Positions 31,630 through 41,091 of a stretch of DNA of 64,000 bases are shown here, one piece after another. Every line of letters starts with the position of its first letter. The first letter of the stretch is position 1. The notes beneath the pieces were generated by a model that was given only the letters and a program-made list of their open reading frames with translations, was not told where the DNA came from and did no database searches. Source of the stretch: Microtetraspora sp. NBRC 16547. GTDB taxonomy: Bacteria; Actinomycetota; Actinomycetes; Streptosporangiales; Streptosporangiaceae. The DNA lies in assembly GCF_030268965.1 (NCBI RefSeq), contig NZ_BSSE01000008.1, positions 1 to 64,000 of the forward strand, written 5' to 3'. The translations under genes and the position numbers were made by a program.

Positions 31630-32463
31630 TCAATCGAAGAGTCCGGGCGGCGGCACGGGCGTGACGACCGGCTCGCCGTCCCGGATGGGGGCGGCGCCGG
31701 CGACGAAGTTCGTCAGCTCCTTCCCGTACAGGCAGCGGGCCTGGGTGAGGCCGCCCGCGGCCCGTCGGGTGAGCGGGCCGACGGGCAGCTCCGCCCGTGA
31801 CGCCGCCACGATCAGGTTCCCGAAGCGCCGCCCGCGCAGGATGCCGGGCTCGGCCAGCAGCACGACGTGGCGGAACGCGCCGAGCACGGTGGCGAGCAAC
31901 CGCCTGGCGAACGGCAGGCCCTTGCCGTCCGCCACGTTGATCAGCAGGGTGCCGTCCGGCCGGAGGATCCGCGCCACCTCGGCCATGTACTCCGCGGTGG
32001 CCAGCTCGGCCGGCATGACGGCGCCGGAGAACGCGTCGAGGAGGAACAGATCCGCCGACGCGTCGTCCAGCCCGGAGGCGGCCGCACGCCCGTCCAGGAC
32101 ACGCACCTTCAGCCGGGGCACCGACTTCAGCCTGAGCTGCTCGCGGACGAGCTGGACCAGCCCGGCGTCCGGCTCGATCACGATGTGCCGGGAGCCCGGC
32201 CGCGTCGCCGCGAGGTACCGGGGGAGCGTGCACGCCCCGCCGCCGACGTGCACGGTGTCGAGCGGCCCCTCGGGGAGGCAGTCGATCACCTCCGCCATCA
32301 GCCGGACGTAGTCGAAGTCGAGATAGGTCGGATCAGCCAGGTCCACGTACGACTGGGCGACGCCGCTCATCACGAGCATCCACCCGTCGGGCCGGTCGAG
32401 GTCCCGTAGGAGCTCCACCTCGCCGTACGTCACCGGATAGCGGCCCTGTACCGGTTCTCTCAA
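31630..32463 (-). CDS. Spermidine-synthase-fold methyltransferase-like protein
   Basis: A 277-residue protein of the spermine/spermidine synthase fold. Motif I is DTVHVGGGACTLPRYL, followed by HIVIEPDAGLVQLVRE and the DLFLLDAFSGAVMPAELATA segment. The polyamine gatekeeper residues of true SpeE are not obvious, so aminopropyltransferase activity is uncertain. The start is a TTG at 32463 with a weak purine-rich site. It diverges from the PBP gene across 62 bases. Confidence 0.78.
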   Translation of the reverse strand: MREPVQGRYPVTYGEVELLRDLDRPDGWMLVMSGVAQSYVDLADPTYLDFDYVRLMAEVIDCLPEGPLDTVHVGGGACTLPRYLAATRPGSRHIVIEPDAGLVQLVREQLRLKSVPRLKVRVLDGRAAASGLDDASADLFLLDAFSGAVMPAELATAEYMAEVARILRPDGTLLINVADGKGLPFARRLLATVLGAFRHVVLLAEPGILRGRRFGNLIVAASRAELPVGPLTRRAAGGLTQARCLYGKELTNFVAGAAPIRDGEPVVTPVPPPGLFD

Positions 32464-32525
32464 CCTTTTGCCCCCTATGCGTGGTATATCGGGGGGAGCA
32501 CTCCGACCCCCCCAGGAGAAACCGT

Positions 32526-34157
32526 ATGCGCAGACGAGCGCTGGTCGCCCTCGTGGGGCTGGTCGTCACCATCATCGTCACGAGCGTCACCGGTCTCTTC
32601 CTTTCGGGGAGGGGCGAGACCAGGGCCGGCAGACCGTCGGAGCTCGTGTTCGTGCCCTCGCCGTCGCCGCCCCAGGAGGAGCGGCAGGTCGAGGGCACGC
32701 CGAAGGAGACGGCCGCCACCTACCTGAGCGACTGGGCGACCGGCGACTACGAGTCGATGCGCGAGCTCGTGGACGAGCCGCCCGCCGGCTTCGCCGACCA
32801 GCACCGCCAGCTCGACGACGCGCTCGCCGCCCGGCTCGTACGGCTCACGCCGGGCAAGCTCACCATGACCGGCGAGGACACGGCCGAGGTCCGCTTCACC
32901 GGTTCACGGAAGATCGCCGGATACGGCGGGACCTGGGACTTCACCTCGACGCTGCGCCTGGCCGTACGGGATCTCACCTGGAAGGTCCTGTGGACCCCGG
33001 CCGTGATGCACCCCGCCCTGGCGGAGGGCGGCGAGCTGATCCGGGTCGACAAGCCGGTGGCCGACGCGCGGTTCCTCACCAAGGAGGGACACCCGTTCCC
33101 GCACGAGAGCTACGCCGAGCAGTACCTCTCGGAGCTCGGGACGAGGATTCCGCAGCCGCCGTCCGGGACGAAGGTGGGGTGGACCATCATGGCCAGGAAC
33201 CCCCAGCAGCCGGAGCGGGTCCTGTTGGAGAAGGACGTGTCCGAGCCGGAGGGGACCCGGACCACGATCGAGTCGTTCACGCAGGCGGCCGCCGCCCGGG
33301 CGCTGGACCCGGTCGAACAGCCGGCCGCGCTCGTCGCGGTGCGGCCGTCCACCGGGGAGGTGCTCGCGGTCGCTGACAGGCTGGGCGGCGAAGGGGCGTT
33401 CCGCAGCACCTACGCGCCCGGCTCCACCTTCAAGACGGTCACCGCCGCCGCCCTGCTGAGCGCCGGACTGACCGCCGACTCGCAGGTGCCCTGCCCAGCG
33501 ACCTACACGATCCCGAACGGGCGGACCATCGACAACTACCAGCGCAAGGACCACGGCAGCGTCACGCTCCGGCAGGCGTACGCGCTGTCGTGCAACACCA
33601 CGTTCGCGCAGCTCTCGGTCCAGCTCCTGAGCGCCGACAGGCTGATGGACCAGACGGCGGCCTTCGGCTTCGGCACCCGCCTCGCCACCGGCGTCGGGGG
33701 GACCTGCGGCAGCCTCAAGCGGCCCGAGAACCCGGACGCGCTCGCGGAGGACTCGTTCGGGCAGGGCACGGTGGAGGCGAGCCCGCTGTGCATGGCGACG
33801 GTCGCGGCGGCGGTGCAGAGCGGCGCCTGGCGCCCGCCGCGGGTGCTCCCCGCCGATACGGCGGAGCGGATCGAGGGGCACGCCCAGCCCGCGAGCGTGC
33901 CGCTGAGCGGCGAGGCGGTGACCGGGCTGCGCGCGCTGATGAGCGCGGTGACGACCGAGGGGACCGCGGCCGGGTCGGAGCTGCCCGACGGCGTCTCCGG
34001 AAAGACCGGCACCGCCGAGGACTGGCAGGGCGGCCCGGACCACGCGTGGTTCATCGGCTATCAGGGCGACCTCGCGTTCGCCGTGTTCGTGAAGCATGGC
34101 GGCACCGGGCGCAACGCGGCGGTGCCGGTCGCCGCGCGCTTCCTCCGTGCGCTGTAG
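32526..34157 (+). CDS. Class B penicillin-binding protein, PBP2a-like
   Basis: A 543-residue membrane-anchored D,D-transpeptidase. One N-terminal helix (5-27) is followed by an NTF2-like MecA_N domain (about 57-170), a dimerisation/linker region, and the transpeptidase domain with STFK (Ser300, Lys303), SCN (355-357) and KTGT (493-496). The MecA_N plus transpeptidase layout is that of low-affinity PBPs, which cross-link peptidoglycan in the presence of beta-lactams, although many actinobacteria carry it without resistance. The ATG at 32526 follows AGGAG. The lysine aminotransferase gene lies 108 bases downstream. Confidence 0.9.
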   Translation: MRRRALVALVGLVVTIIVTSVTGLFLSGRGETRAGRPSELVFVPSPSPPQEERQVEGTPKETAATYLSDWATGDYESMRELVDEPPAGFADQHRQLDDALAARLVRLTPGKLTMTGEDTAEVRFTGSRKIAGYGGTWDFTSTLRLAVRDLTWKVLWTPAVMHPALAEGGELIRVDKPVADARFLTKEGHPFPHESYAEQYLSELGTRIPQPPSGTKVGWTIMARNPQQPERVLLEKDVSEPEGTRTTIESFTQAAAARALDPVEQPAALVAVRPSTGEVLAVADRLGGEGAFRSTYAPGSTFKTVTAAALLSAGLTADSQVPCPATYTIPNGRTIDNYQRKDHGSVTLRQAYALSCNTTFAQLSVQLLSADRLMDQTAAFGFGTRLATGVGGTCGSLKRPENPDALAEDSFGQGTVEASPLCMATVAAAVQSGAWRPPRVLPADTAERIEGHAQPASVPLSGEAVTGLRALMSAVTTEGTAAGSELPDGVSGKTGTAEDWQGGPDHAWFIGYQGDLAFAVFVKHGGTGRNAAVPVAARFLRAL

Positions 34158-34265
34158 CAAGGTGGTAGTAAAACGTTCTCCAGGACGGTCAGACGGCGGG
34201 AAAGTCTTCACATTTGACACCGCTTGTGAGGGAATCGTGTTGTCCCGGCTCAATGTGGAGGCGAC

Positions 34266-35546
34266 ATGGACCCGAACGCCGTGCACGATGTCCTTGCCCG
34301 GCACCTGCTCGTCGACGGCTTCCGGCTGGTCCTCGATCTGGACAGGAGCGCGGGCTCCTGGCTGGTCGATGCGCGCGACGGCCGGAGGTATCTCGACTTC
34401 TACACGTTCTTCGCCTCGTCGCCGCTGGGGATGAACCCCTTCGCCGACGACCCCTCGTTCATGGCCCTGCTCGCGCGCGTGGCCGCGAACAAGCCCGCCA
34501 ACCCCGACCTCTACACCACCCACCTCGCGGAGTTCACCGAGACCTTCCACCGGGTGCTCGGCGACCCCGACCTGCCGCACCTGTTCTTCGTCGAGGGCGG
34601 CGCACTCGCCGTCGAGAACGCCCTGAAGTGCGCCTTCGACTGGAAGAGCCGCTGGAATGAGGCCCATGGCCGTCACCCCGGCCTCGGCACCAAGGTCCTC
34701 CACCTCACCCGTGCCTTCCACGGCCGCAGCGGCTACACGCTCTCCCTCACCAACACCGACCCGGTGAAGACGGACCGCTTCCCCAAGTTCCCCTGGCCGC
34801 GGATCGACGTGCCCGCGATCCACCTCGGCGACGTCGAGGAGGCCGAGGAGCGCGCCCTCGCGCAGGCGCGGGACGCGTTCGCCCGCAACCCCCACGACAT
34901 CGCCTGCTTCATCGCGGAACCCGTCCAGGGCGAGGGCGGAGACAACCACATGCGCGCCGAGTTCCTTCAGGCGATGCAGGCGCTCTGCCACGAGAACGAC
35001 GCGCTTTTCGTCGTGGACGAGGTCCAGACGGGCGTCGGGCTGACCGGCACCGCCTGGGCGTACCAGCAACTCGGCCTGGCGCCCGACGTCGTGGTCTTCG
35101 CCAAGAAGGTCCAGGTGGGCGGGGTGATGGCCGGCCGCAGGGTGGACCTGGTTCCCGACAACGTCTTCAACGTCAGCGGCCGGATCAACTCCACCTGGGG
35201 CGGCGGGCTGGTGGACATGGTCCGCTCGCGCCGGATGCTGGAGATCATCGAACGCGACGAGCTGATCCCCAGGGCGGCGATCCTGGGAGAGAAGCTGCTG
35301 TCCGGGCTCCAGACGCTGGAAGCCGAGGGACTGGTCACCAACGCCCGCGGCCGCGGCCTCATGTGCGCCTTCGACGTGCCCGACCGGGCGGATGTGATCG
35401 CGCGGCTGCGTGACGAGGGCGAGTCCGGCGTGCTGGTCCTCCCGTCCGGAGAGCGGTCGGTACGGCTCCGCCCGGCGCTGTCGGTTCAGCCGGACGAGCT
35501 GGAGTACGGCCTGGACCGCCTCAGGGAGATCCTGGCCCCGAGGTGA
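34266..35546 (+). CDS. lat: L-lysine 6-aminotransferase
   Basis: A 426-residue class III PLP aminotransferase. The sequence YLDFYTFFASSPLGMNP, the run FVEGGALAVENALKCAFDWK and RAFHGRSGYTLSLTNTDPVK are characteristic of lysine epsilon-aminotransferase; the PLP lysine is in VVFAKKVQVGG. It converts lysine to alpha-aminoadipate semialdehyde with 2-oxoglutarate. In beta-lactam producers it feeds aminoadipate to the tripeptide synthetase, but outside such clusters it serves lysine catabolism or stationary-phase persistence. The ATG is preceded by GGAGG. Upstream TTGACA at about 34214 could be a -35 element. Confidence 0.9.
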   Translation: MDPNAVHDVLARHLLVDGFRLVLDLDRSAGSWLVDARDGRRYLDFYTFFASSPLGMNPFADDPSFMALLARVAANKPANPDLYTTHLAEFTETFHRVLGDPDLPHLFFVEGGALAVENALKCAFDWKSRWNEAHGRHPGLGTKVLHLTRAFHGRSGYTLSLTNTDPVKTDRFPKFPWPRIDVPAIHLGDVEEAEERALAQARDAFARNPHDIACFIAEPVQGEGGDNHMRAEFLQAMQALCHENDALFVVDEVQTGVGLTGTAWAYQQLGLAPDVVVFAKKVQVGGVMAGRRVDLVPDNVFNVSGRINSTWGGGLVDMVRSRRMLEIIERDELIPRAAILGEKLLSGLQTLEAEGLVTNARGRGLMCAFDVPDRADVIARLRDEGESGVLVLPSGERSVRLRPALSVQPDELEYGLDRLREILAPR

Positions 35547-35558
35547 GCGGGCGGGCCC

Positions 35559-35777
35559 TCACTCGCTGGTCGAGTCGCGCCAGCGGCCGATCGCCGCGGT
35601 CCGCGACTCGACCCCGAGCTTGGCGTAGATGCGGTTGACGTGGTTCTTGACCGTCTTCTCGCTGAGGAAGAGGCGCTGTGCGATCTCCCCGTTGGAGTGG
35701 CCCACGGCGATCAGGTCCATGACCTCGGCCTCGCGTTTGCTCAGGCTCGTCTGGGGGGTGCGGTCGTCGACTCTCAT
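35559..35777 (-). CDS. Stand-alone LuxR-type HTH protein
   Basis: A 72-residue protein that is essentially only a LuxR/GerE helix-turn-helix: [20 protein letters not shown] followed by [25 protein letters not shown]. No receiver or ligand domain precedes it. GGGAGG lies four bases before the ATG at 35777. It converges with lat (12-base gap). Its targets are unknown; it may act as a dimer like other minimal LuxR regulators. Confidence 0.85.
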   Translation of the reverse strand: MRVDDRTPQTSLSKREAEVMDLIAVGHSNGEIAQRLFLSEKTVKNHVNRIYAKLGVESRTAAIGRWRDSTSE

Positions 35778-35902
35778 CTGGCCTCCCGGGCAGACTCAAG
35801 ATCGCCGAGGCCCCCCGCGCGTCCGGCGTAGCGGTCGAGAGCGAGCATAACGCGCGTAGGTCATGTTTTGTGGATCATTCTCGTGGCCGCGCCACAAAAG
35901 CA

Positions 35903-35930
35903 GACGGCCGGTCCTTTCGGACCGGCCGTC
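35903..35930 (-). terminator. Terminator of the tRNA-His gene
   Basis: GACGGCCGGTCC (35903-35914) and GGACCGGCCGTC (35919-35930) form a perfect 12-bp stem with a four-base loop. On the minus strand it lies seven bases past the tRNA and is followed by TGCTTTTG, a partial T-run. Confidence 0.9.
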
Positions 35931-35936
35931 TTCCCG

Positions 35937-36010
35937 GGTGAGTGATGGGACTTGAACCCACGACATCCAGGACCACAACCTGGCGCTCTGCCAGCTGAGC
36001 TACACCCACC
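35937..36010 (-). tRNA. tRNA-His (GTG anticodon)
   Basis: The minus strand folds as a standard tRNA. The acceptor GTGGGTG pairs with CACTCAC. The D arm GCTCAGCTGGCAGAGC, the anticodon arm CCAGG-TTGTGGT-CCTGG with anticodon GTG, and the T arm GTGGG-TTCAAGT-CCCAT all fit. An encoded G at position -1 (36010), as in all bacterial tRNA-His genes, and no encoded CCA complete it. Confidence 0.97.
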
Positions 36011-36124
36011 ATGTCCGCCGCACTCGGCGGCGTACGAGAAAAGTGTAGCGGTATTTCGGAGTCGTCATGTCGCGCCGCGCGCCGTTCACCGATTTGTCGC
36101 TCCCGGAGCCGGCGTGCGGACCGG

Positions 36125-36721
36125 TCAGCCGGTGGAGATGGCCTCCGCGACCTCGCGTGCGGTGGCCGTGTCGGGGCCGGGCTGGGGGACGAAGACGGCC
36201 GCGCGGTAGTAGCGCAGCTCCCGGATGCTCTCGGTGATGTCCGCGAGCGCCCGGTGGCCGCCCTGCTTCTCGGGGGAGGCGAAGTAGGCCCGGGGGTACC
36301 AGCGGCGGGCCAGCTCCTTGATCGAGGAGACGTCGATCATGCGGTAGTGGAGGAAGCCGTCCACGAGCGGCATGTCCCTGGCGATGAACGAACGGTCCGT
36401 GGCGATCGAGTTGCCGCACAGCGGCGCCTTCTTCGGCTCGCCGATGTGGGAGCGGATGTACTCCAGCACGATCGTCTCCGCCTCGGCCAGCGTCACCCCG
36501 GTGGGGAGCGCGCTCAGCAGGCCCGAGGCGGTGTGCATCTCGCGGACCACCTCGGACATCTGGGCCAGCGCCTCGGGCGGGGGTTTGATGACGATGTCCA
36601 CGCCATCGTCAAGCTGGTTCAGCTCGCCGTCGGTGACGACACAGGCCACCTCGACGAGCGCGTCACGGCCGAGGTCGAGCCCGGTCATCTCACAGTCGAT
36701 CCAGACCAGCAGGTCAGTCAT
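36125..36721 (-). CDS. orn: Oligoribonuclease
   Basis: A 198-residue DEDDh 3'-5' exoribonuclease. Exo I is [10 protein letters not shown], Exo II is in [15 protein letters not shown] and Exo III is [14 protein letters not shown]. Orn degrades RNA dinucleotides, including pGpG from c-di-GMP turnover, and is essential in many species. The adjacent tRNA-His gene, 114 bases away on the same strand, is an arrangement common in actinobacteria. Confidence 0.96.
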   Translation of the reverse strand: MTDLLVWIDCEMTGLDLGRDALVEVACVVTDGELNQLDDGVDIVIKPPPEALAQMSEVVREMHTASGLLSALPTGVTLAEAETIVLEYIRSHIGEPKKAPLCGNSIATDRSFIARDMPLVDGFLHYRMIDVSSIKELARRWYPRAYFASPEKQGGHRALADITESIRELRYYRAAVFVPQPGPDTATAREVAEAISTG

Positions 36722-36743
36722 GAGACCCAGGGTAGTAGGGCGT

Positions 36744-37760
36744 TCAACTCACTTGGAGAGAGTCCACCACACGCTGGAGCACGGACTGGTCGAGGTTGTC
36801 CGGCACGGAGGCGTAGAACATGGCCGGCTGCTGCCCCGCACCCCGGTCCACCAGGATGAACACGCCCTTCTCGGTCTTCCACTTCCAGCCGTTGCGCTTG
36901 GACTCCTCGGTGAAATCCATCTCGAACTCGGTCATCCAGGCGTCGCGGTCGCTCACCTTGATCGCCTTGTTGCTCAGGATCTTCCGCGTGTGCTGGGGCG
37001 AGTAGAAGTCGCCCTCGTACGCGATCAGGACCGCACCGGTGAGGTTGCGCAGGTCCTGCGGGCCGCTGTACGGGAAGAACGAGGGCAGCGGCGCGGCGAA
37101 GACCGAGGCGACCCAGTCGCCGTTCCGGCCGTCGAAGTTCTGCTGGGAGAGGGCCTGGAAGCCGCTCGACCACAGCGGCATCTTCGCGTTGTTCGGGTTG
37201 TTGATCTCCGCGGCCTTCGGCACGATCCACTGCTGGCCGGGATAGGCGTACGACAGCCCGGTCACCGAGTCGGAGATCCGGCCGCCCGACGGCTGCGGCA
37301 GCTCGGTGAGCTGCTGCTGGGGCGGGGGCGACTCCGTCTCCTGCGGTGGGACGGTGTGGTCGAGCGGCGGCGCCGTCGTCTCCGTGCCGGGCCGGGCGAC
37401 CACGTCAGCGCTCTGGGTCCTGAAGAAGACCAATCCGCCGACCGCCACCACGGCAAGGACCACGACGACCGCCAGCCCGCCGAGCAGCAACGGCCAGGGC
37501 GACGACGACTTCGGCGGCTGGGACCCGAAGTCGGGAACGGGAAGCTGCGCCGTCTGGGGCGAGGGCCCCCACAACTGGTCGCCGCCCTGCGGCTGGAAAC
37601 CGCCCTGCTGTTGGAAGCCGCCCTGCTGGAATCCGCCCTGCGGCTGGGAACCGCTCTGCTCCATCGGATGCGTCGCGTCGGTCCACTGGGAGCCGTCCCA
37701 CCACCGCAATTGGGGAGAACCGTACGGGTCGGGGTACCAGCCGGCGGGCGTCGTCGTCAT
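36744..37760 (-). CDS. DUF2510 domain membrane protein
   Basis: A 338-residue protein. It opens with the DUF2510 motif [21 protein letters not shown] (residues 6-26), then a Gln/Gly/Phe repeat linker (QGGFQQ), one membrane helix (about 90-112), a Pro-rich extracellular linker and a C-terminal globular domain of about 180 residues I do not recognise. The topology places the Trp-rich domain inside the cell and the globular domain outside. The ATG at 37760 lacks a clear ribosome binding site. It is 22 bases upstream of orn on the same strand. Confidence 0.8.
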   Translation of the reverse strand: MTTTPAGWYPDPYGSPQLRWWDGSQWTDATHPMEQSGSQPQGGFQQGGFQQQGGFQPQGGDQLWGPSPQTAQLPVPDFGSQPPKSSSPWPLLLGGLAVVVVLAVVAVGGLVFFRTQSADVVARPGTETTAPPLDHTVPPQETESPPPQQQLTELPQPSGGRISDSVTGLSYAYPGQQWIVPKAAEINNPNNAKMPLWSSGFQALSQQNFDGRNGDWVASVFAAPLPSFFPYSGPQDLRNLTGAVLIAYEGDFYSPQHTRKILSNKAIKVSDRDAWMTEFEMDFTEESKRNGWKWKTEKGVFILVDRGAGQQPAMFYASVPDNLDQSVLQRVVDSLQVS

Positions 37761-37876
37761 GCGGGCCACATTAGCAATCCCGGAACTCTTCATGAGATTG
37801 GCGGAAATCGGCAACCATCTCTGATGTTGCTGTGAGTTCCTGTGAAACAGCGGTCAAATCGTGATCAGCGTGGCCC

Positions 37877-37904
37877 GGTGCTGATCAGCACCCTGATCAG
37901 CACC
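37877..37904. repeat. Nested palindrome GGTGCTGATCAGCACC
   Basis: A perfect 16-bp palindrome at 37877-37892 is followed at once by CTGATCAGCACC (37893-37904), giving two overlapping hairpin choices. It overlaps the stop of the pseudokinase gene and could serve as its terminator. Confidence 0.7.
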
Positions 37905-39399
37905 GATACGAGAACGAGGCTTTGTCCTGGAGCGGCTTCCCCGAAGACGTGGGAGAAAGGACTCGCAGCGTGGCGACGCCCTTGAAATCGCCGGAACCCG
38001 TGACCTGCCAGCGCAGCGGAAGCTCCACCGAGGTGTCCCCCGAGAGCACCTTCTGCTCCCTCTCCTTCATCCGCACCCCGTCGCTGCGCAGCCAGAGGTA
38101 GCGGATGCTGCCCCCGCCGCCGTTGGTCGTGACCGTGCCGACGAGCGACGCCGTGCCGTCGCAGCCGACGGTCTTCTTGGGGCCACGGACGTCCACCTTC
38201 TGGACGAGCACGTCGGCGGCCGGCTGGAAGCGCAGCCACAGGATGACCACCGCGAGGAGCATCGCGAGCAGGACCGAGCCGGCCCACGCGCCGCGCCTGG
38301 CCCGCCTCCGCTGCCCGCTGTTCCGGTTCGTCTCCGCGGCGAGGTGCGTGGTCGCGCCGGAGCGCCAGATCTGGGCCGCCGTCGTCTCCGTGGGCACGCC
38401 GGGTCCGAAGCGCATGACCACGTCGTCCGTCGCGGACTCACTCGTCATCGGGGGCCCTGCCATTGAGGGCCCTGTTGGGGGCACTGTCGGAGGCCCTGTC
38501 ATCGGGGGCGGCGCCGTACGGGCCGCAGGGTCCGGGAGATGCAGCAGGGTCACGGCCTCCCCAGTGGCAGAGCCCATGGCCGACCCAGTGGCCGACCCAG
38601 TGGCCGGCGCCGTCCCCGGCACGGCGGCAGGGGGTGCGGGAGAGGTGGGGACGGAGGAGACCGACCACCGGTGCAGTGTGCGGAGCAGCCCGTCCCTGGT
38701 GGTGAACCCCTGGGGGAGCAGGCCGTGACCGGTGAGGAGGGTGTCGCGGGCGGCGGCGAGCCCGTGGGCCGAGGCGGCGGCCGCGGCGTTGTCGAACAGG
38801 CGGGCCGTACCGGCACCGCCGCCGGCCGCGCGGTCGTCCGCCCAGCTCGCGGCGAGCCCGCGCGCGAGCGTCACCCAGGCCGCGACGTCCCGCTCCGGCG
38901 ACGCGTGCTCCCCGCGGAGCGCTTCGAGCAGGCCGCGCTCGGCGAGCACGGCCGAGCCGTCCTCGGCGATCACGATCGTGCCGGGATGCAGCGCGCCGTG
39001 GGCGAGCCCGGCCGCGTGTAGGGCGAGCAGGGCCTGTGCGGTCTCCGTCAGGATCGTCGCCACCGCGCCGGGACCGGGCGGCAGGCCGCCCTGGGCGAGC
39101 AGGTCGGCGAGCACGGGCATGGCCCCGCGCCCGGTGATGAGCCAGATGTCCCCCCGCGCGGTGACGAGGTCCGTGACGGGGAGCAGGCCGCCCTGACCGG
39201 CCTGCCACAGGCGGCGGTCGGCGGTCACCGCGGCGACCAGCCGTTCGCGGGCGGCCGGTGCGGCGACCAGCCCGGGGTCGAACCGCAGAACTCCCGACGG
39301 CGTTCCCTCGGGGGAGATCGCCTCGCTCCAGATGCCGACCTCGGCTGACCGGGCGCGCCCGGTCAGCCGATGCCCCGCGATGGAACCGCCGTCATCCAT
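37897..39399 (-). CDS. Pseudokinase-like membrane protein
   Basis: A 500-residue protein. The N-terminal 230 residues align in outline with a protein kinase C-lobe, but catalytic residues are gone: the HRD-K-N loop is replaced by HGALHPGTIVIAED, and the DFG position reads VLAERG. A Thr/Pro/Gly repeat linker (about 250-330), one membrane helix (about 372-392) and an extracellular C-terminal domain ending in two cysteines follow. The stop of the active kinase gene at 39400 immediately precedes this ATG, so the two are co-translated. A non-catalytic partner or scaffold for that kinase is the natural inference. Confidence 0.72.
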   Translation of the reverse strand: MDDGGSIAGHRLTGRARSAEVGIWSEAISPEGTPSGVLRFDPGLVAAPAARERLVAAVTADRRLWQAGQGGLLPVTDLVTARGDIWLITGRGAMPVLADLLAQGGLPPGPGAVATILTETAQALLALHAAGLAHGALHPGTIVIAEDGSAVLAERGLLEALRGEHASPERDVAAWVTLARGLAASWADDRAAGGGAGTARLFDNAAAAASAHGLAAARDTLLTGHGLLPQGFTTRDGLLRTLHRWSVSSVPTSPAPPAAVPGTAPATGSATGSAMGSATGEAVTLLHLPDPAARTAPPPMTGPPTVPPTGPSMAGPPMTSESATDDVVMRFGPGVPTETTAAQIWRSGATTHLAAETNRNSGQRRRARRGAWAGSVLLAMLLAVVILWLRFQPAADVLVQKVDVRGPKKTVGCDGTASLVGTVTTNGGGGSIRYLWLRSDGVRMKEREQKVLSGDTSVELPLRWQVTGSGDFKGVATLRVLSPTSSGKPLQDKASFSYRC

Positions 39400-41001
39400 C
39401 TATCGCCGCCTTCGGTGCCGTCCTGTCATCCTCTTCACGGCAAGTGTGACGGGAACGAGGCCGGTCGTCACCAGGCCGAGGGCGAACACCCCCATCGGGG
39501 CCGACGGCACGGGCTCCGAGGACAGCCGGGGAGGGTCCGTGGGCGTCGAGGGATCCGTGGGCCGGCCGGTGTCCGTCGGCGTGGACGCCGGCGGCGTGGT
39601 CGCGGGGGGCTGCGACCGGGTCGGTGCGGACGACGGCCTCGACGGGATGTCGGCGATGTCGACCGTGGGGTCAGGTTCCGGCGTCGACCGGCTCGGCTGG
39701 GGGCGCGGGCTCGACACCGGCGTCCGCGTGGGGGTCGGTTTCCTGCTCGGGGACGGCTTCGCCGTCGGGACCACCGGCGGGATGCTCTTGATCGTCGGCG
39801 TGGGGCTGGGTGCGGGGGAGGTGGCGGCTGGTTTCGACGGCTCTGGCGACGGCGACGCCGAGGGCTCGGCCGTCTGCGGGTCGATGTCGACGTCATCCTC
39901 GATGCCGAGGTCTGGCGTTCCGCTCGGCGTCTCGATCGTCGTTCCCGCCTGCGGCGTGGCGTCGCTGAACGACCCGACCAGCGCGGCGGCGCCGCCTCCG
40001 ACCACCGCCAGGGCGACGGCCACCAGGCCGATCCTGACGCTGACCTTGGTGAATGTGCTGCCCCGGCCCTCGCCGAGATGTGTCTCGGCGAGCGCCGTGG
40101 TGGCCTCGGGCGCCTCCTCGGTCAGCGGGAAAAACTGGAGCAGCAGGCCCGCGAGGGCCGCGAGACGCCGCCGTCCCCGCTCCTCCCACGTGGGTCCGTA
40201 CGCCTCGGTGGCGACGGCCTCCAACTCCCGCAGGAACGCCTCGGCCGAAGGCGGCCGATCGGCGGGGTCCTTGGCCATGCCGCGCTCGATCAGTTGCTGC
40301 AGCGCGACGGGCACCTCTTCGATCGGCGGAGGCGTGGACTGGTGCTGGCGGGCGAGCGCGGGCAGGTTCTGCGCCCGGAAAGGCCGGGTGCCGGTGAGGC
40401 ACTCGAAGAAGACCACGGTGGCGGCGTACACGTCGGTGGCCCGGCTCGCCGTGCCTCCCGACCACTGCTCCGGGGCCATGTACGGCGGCGTCCCGGAGGC
40501 GCTCACCCCTTCGCCGGCCCGGGCGGCGATCCCGAAGTCGACCAGCTTGCTCATGCCGTCGGCCTCGACCATCACGTTCTCGGGCTTGTAGTCGCGATGG
40601 ACCACCCCGACGGAGTGCGCGGCGGCCAGCCCGAGCAGCGAGCCCTTCAGCACGGCGAGGGCGGCCTCCGGCCCGGTCGGCCCCTCCGAGCGGAGCATCG
40701 CGCGCAGCGACACCCCGTCGACGAGCTCCATGACGATGGCGGCGCCGAGCGGCGCCTCGATGTACTCGTAGAACCTCGCGGCGTGCGGGCTGGGCTCCAT
40801 GAGCGCGAGGAGGTGCGCCTCGTGCCGGAACCTGCCGACGAAGTTGAGATCGGAGCGCAGCTCGTCGGAAAGGTACTTGACCGCCACCTGTATGCCGTCG
40901 GCGTCGTGCTTGGCGAGCACGACCCGGCCGCCGCCCCCCGTGCCCAGCTCTCGAATCTCGGTATAACCGGGGGCACTCCAGGCGCCCGTTTGCCCGTACA
41001 T
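39400..41001 (-). CDS. Serine/threonine protein kinase, Pkn type
   Basis: A 533-residue Hanks-type kinase. Present are the Gly-rich loop GTGGGG (20-25), VAVK (Lys42), HRDYKPEN (135-142), DFG (155-157) and APEQW (176-180), all intact. After the kinase domain (to about 270) come a membrane helix (323-344), a long Pro/Ser/Thr tail and a second hydrophobic segment with a basic end (RHRRRR). It lacks PASTA repeats, so the sensed signal is unclear. It heads the two-gene unit with the pseudokinase. Confidence 0.93.
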   Translation of the reverse strand: MYGQTGAWSAPGYTEIRELGTGGGGRVVLAKHDADGIQVAVKYLSDELRSDLNFVGRFRHEAHLLALMEPSPHAARFYEYIEAPLGAAIVMELVDGVSLRAMLRSEGPTGPEAALAVLKGSLLGLAAAHSVGVVHRDYKPENVMVEADGMSKLVDFGIAARAGEGVSASGTPPYMAPEQWSGGTASRATDVYAATVVFFECLTGTRPFRAQNLPALARQHQSTPPPIEEVPVALQQLIERGMAKDPADRPPSAEAFLRELEAVATEAYGPTWEERGRRRLAALAGLLLQFFPLTEEAPEATTALAETHLGEGRGSTFTKVSVRIGLVAVALAVVGGGAAALVGSFSDATPQAGTTIETPSGTPDLGIEDDVDIDPQTAEPSASPSPEPSKPAATSPAPSPTPTIKSIPPVVPTAKPSPSRKPTPTRTPVSSPRPQPSRSTPEPDPTVDIADIPSRPSSAPTRSQPPATTPPASTPTDTGRPTDPSTPTDPPRLSSEPVPSAPMGVFALGLVTTGLVPVTLAVKRMTGRHRRRR

Positions 41002-41091
41002 CAGGTCTCCTCATCGGCGCATGACGAGACGGTAGCTTAGTGACGGATCACCAAATAAACCCAAATGTGATGTGATTCACTCACGAACCGC

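Noticed and set aside
32904-35069. 721-codon minus-strand frame opposite the PBP and lat genes
   Set aside because: It is antisense to two well-supported genes and its composition is that of a shadow.
32526-35546. Beta-lactam biosynthetic cluster suggested by PBP plus lat
   Set aside because: No ACV synthetase, isopenicillin N synthase, expandase or beta-lactamase is present. Lat also serves ordinary lysine catabolism.
35521-35799. 92-codon minus-strand frame overlapping the LuxR gene
   Set aside because: It is in a different frame, Arg/Gly-rich and without motif. The 72-residue LuxR HTH is the real gene.
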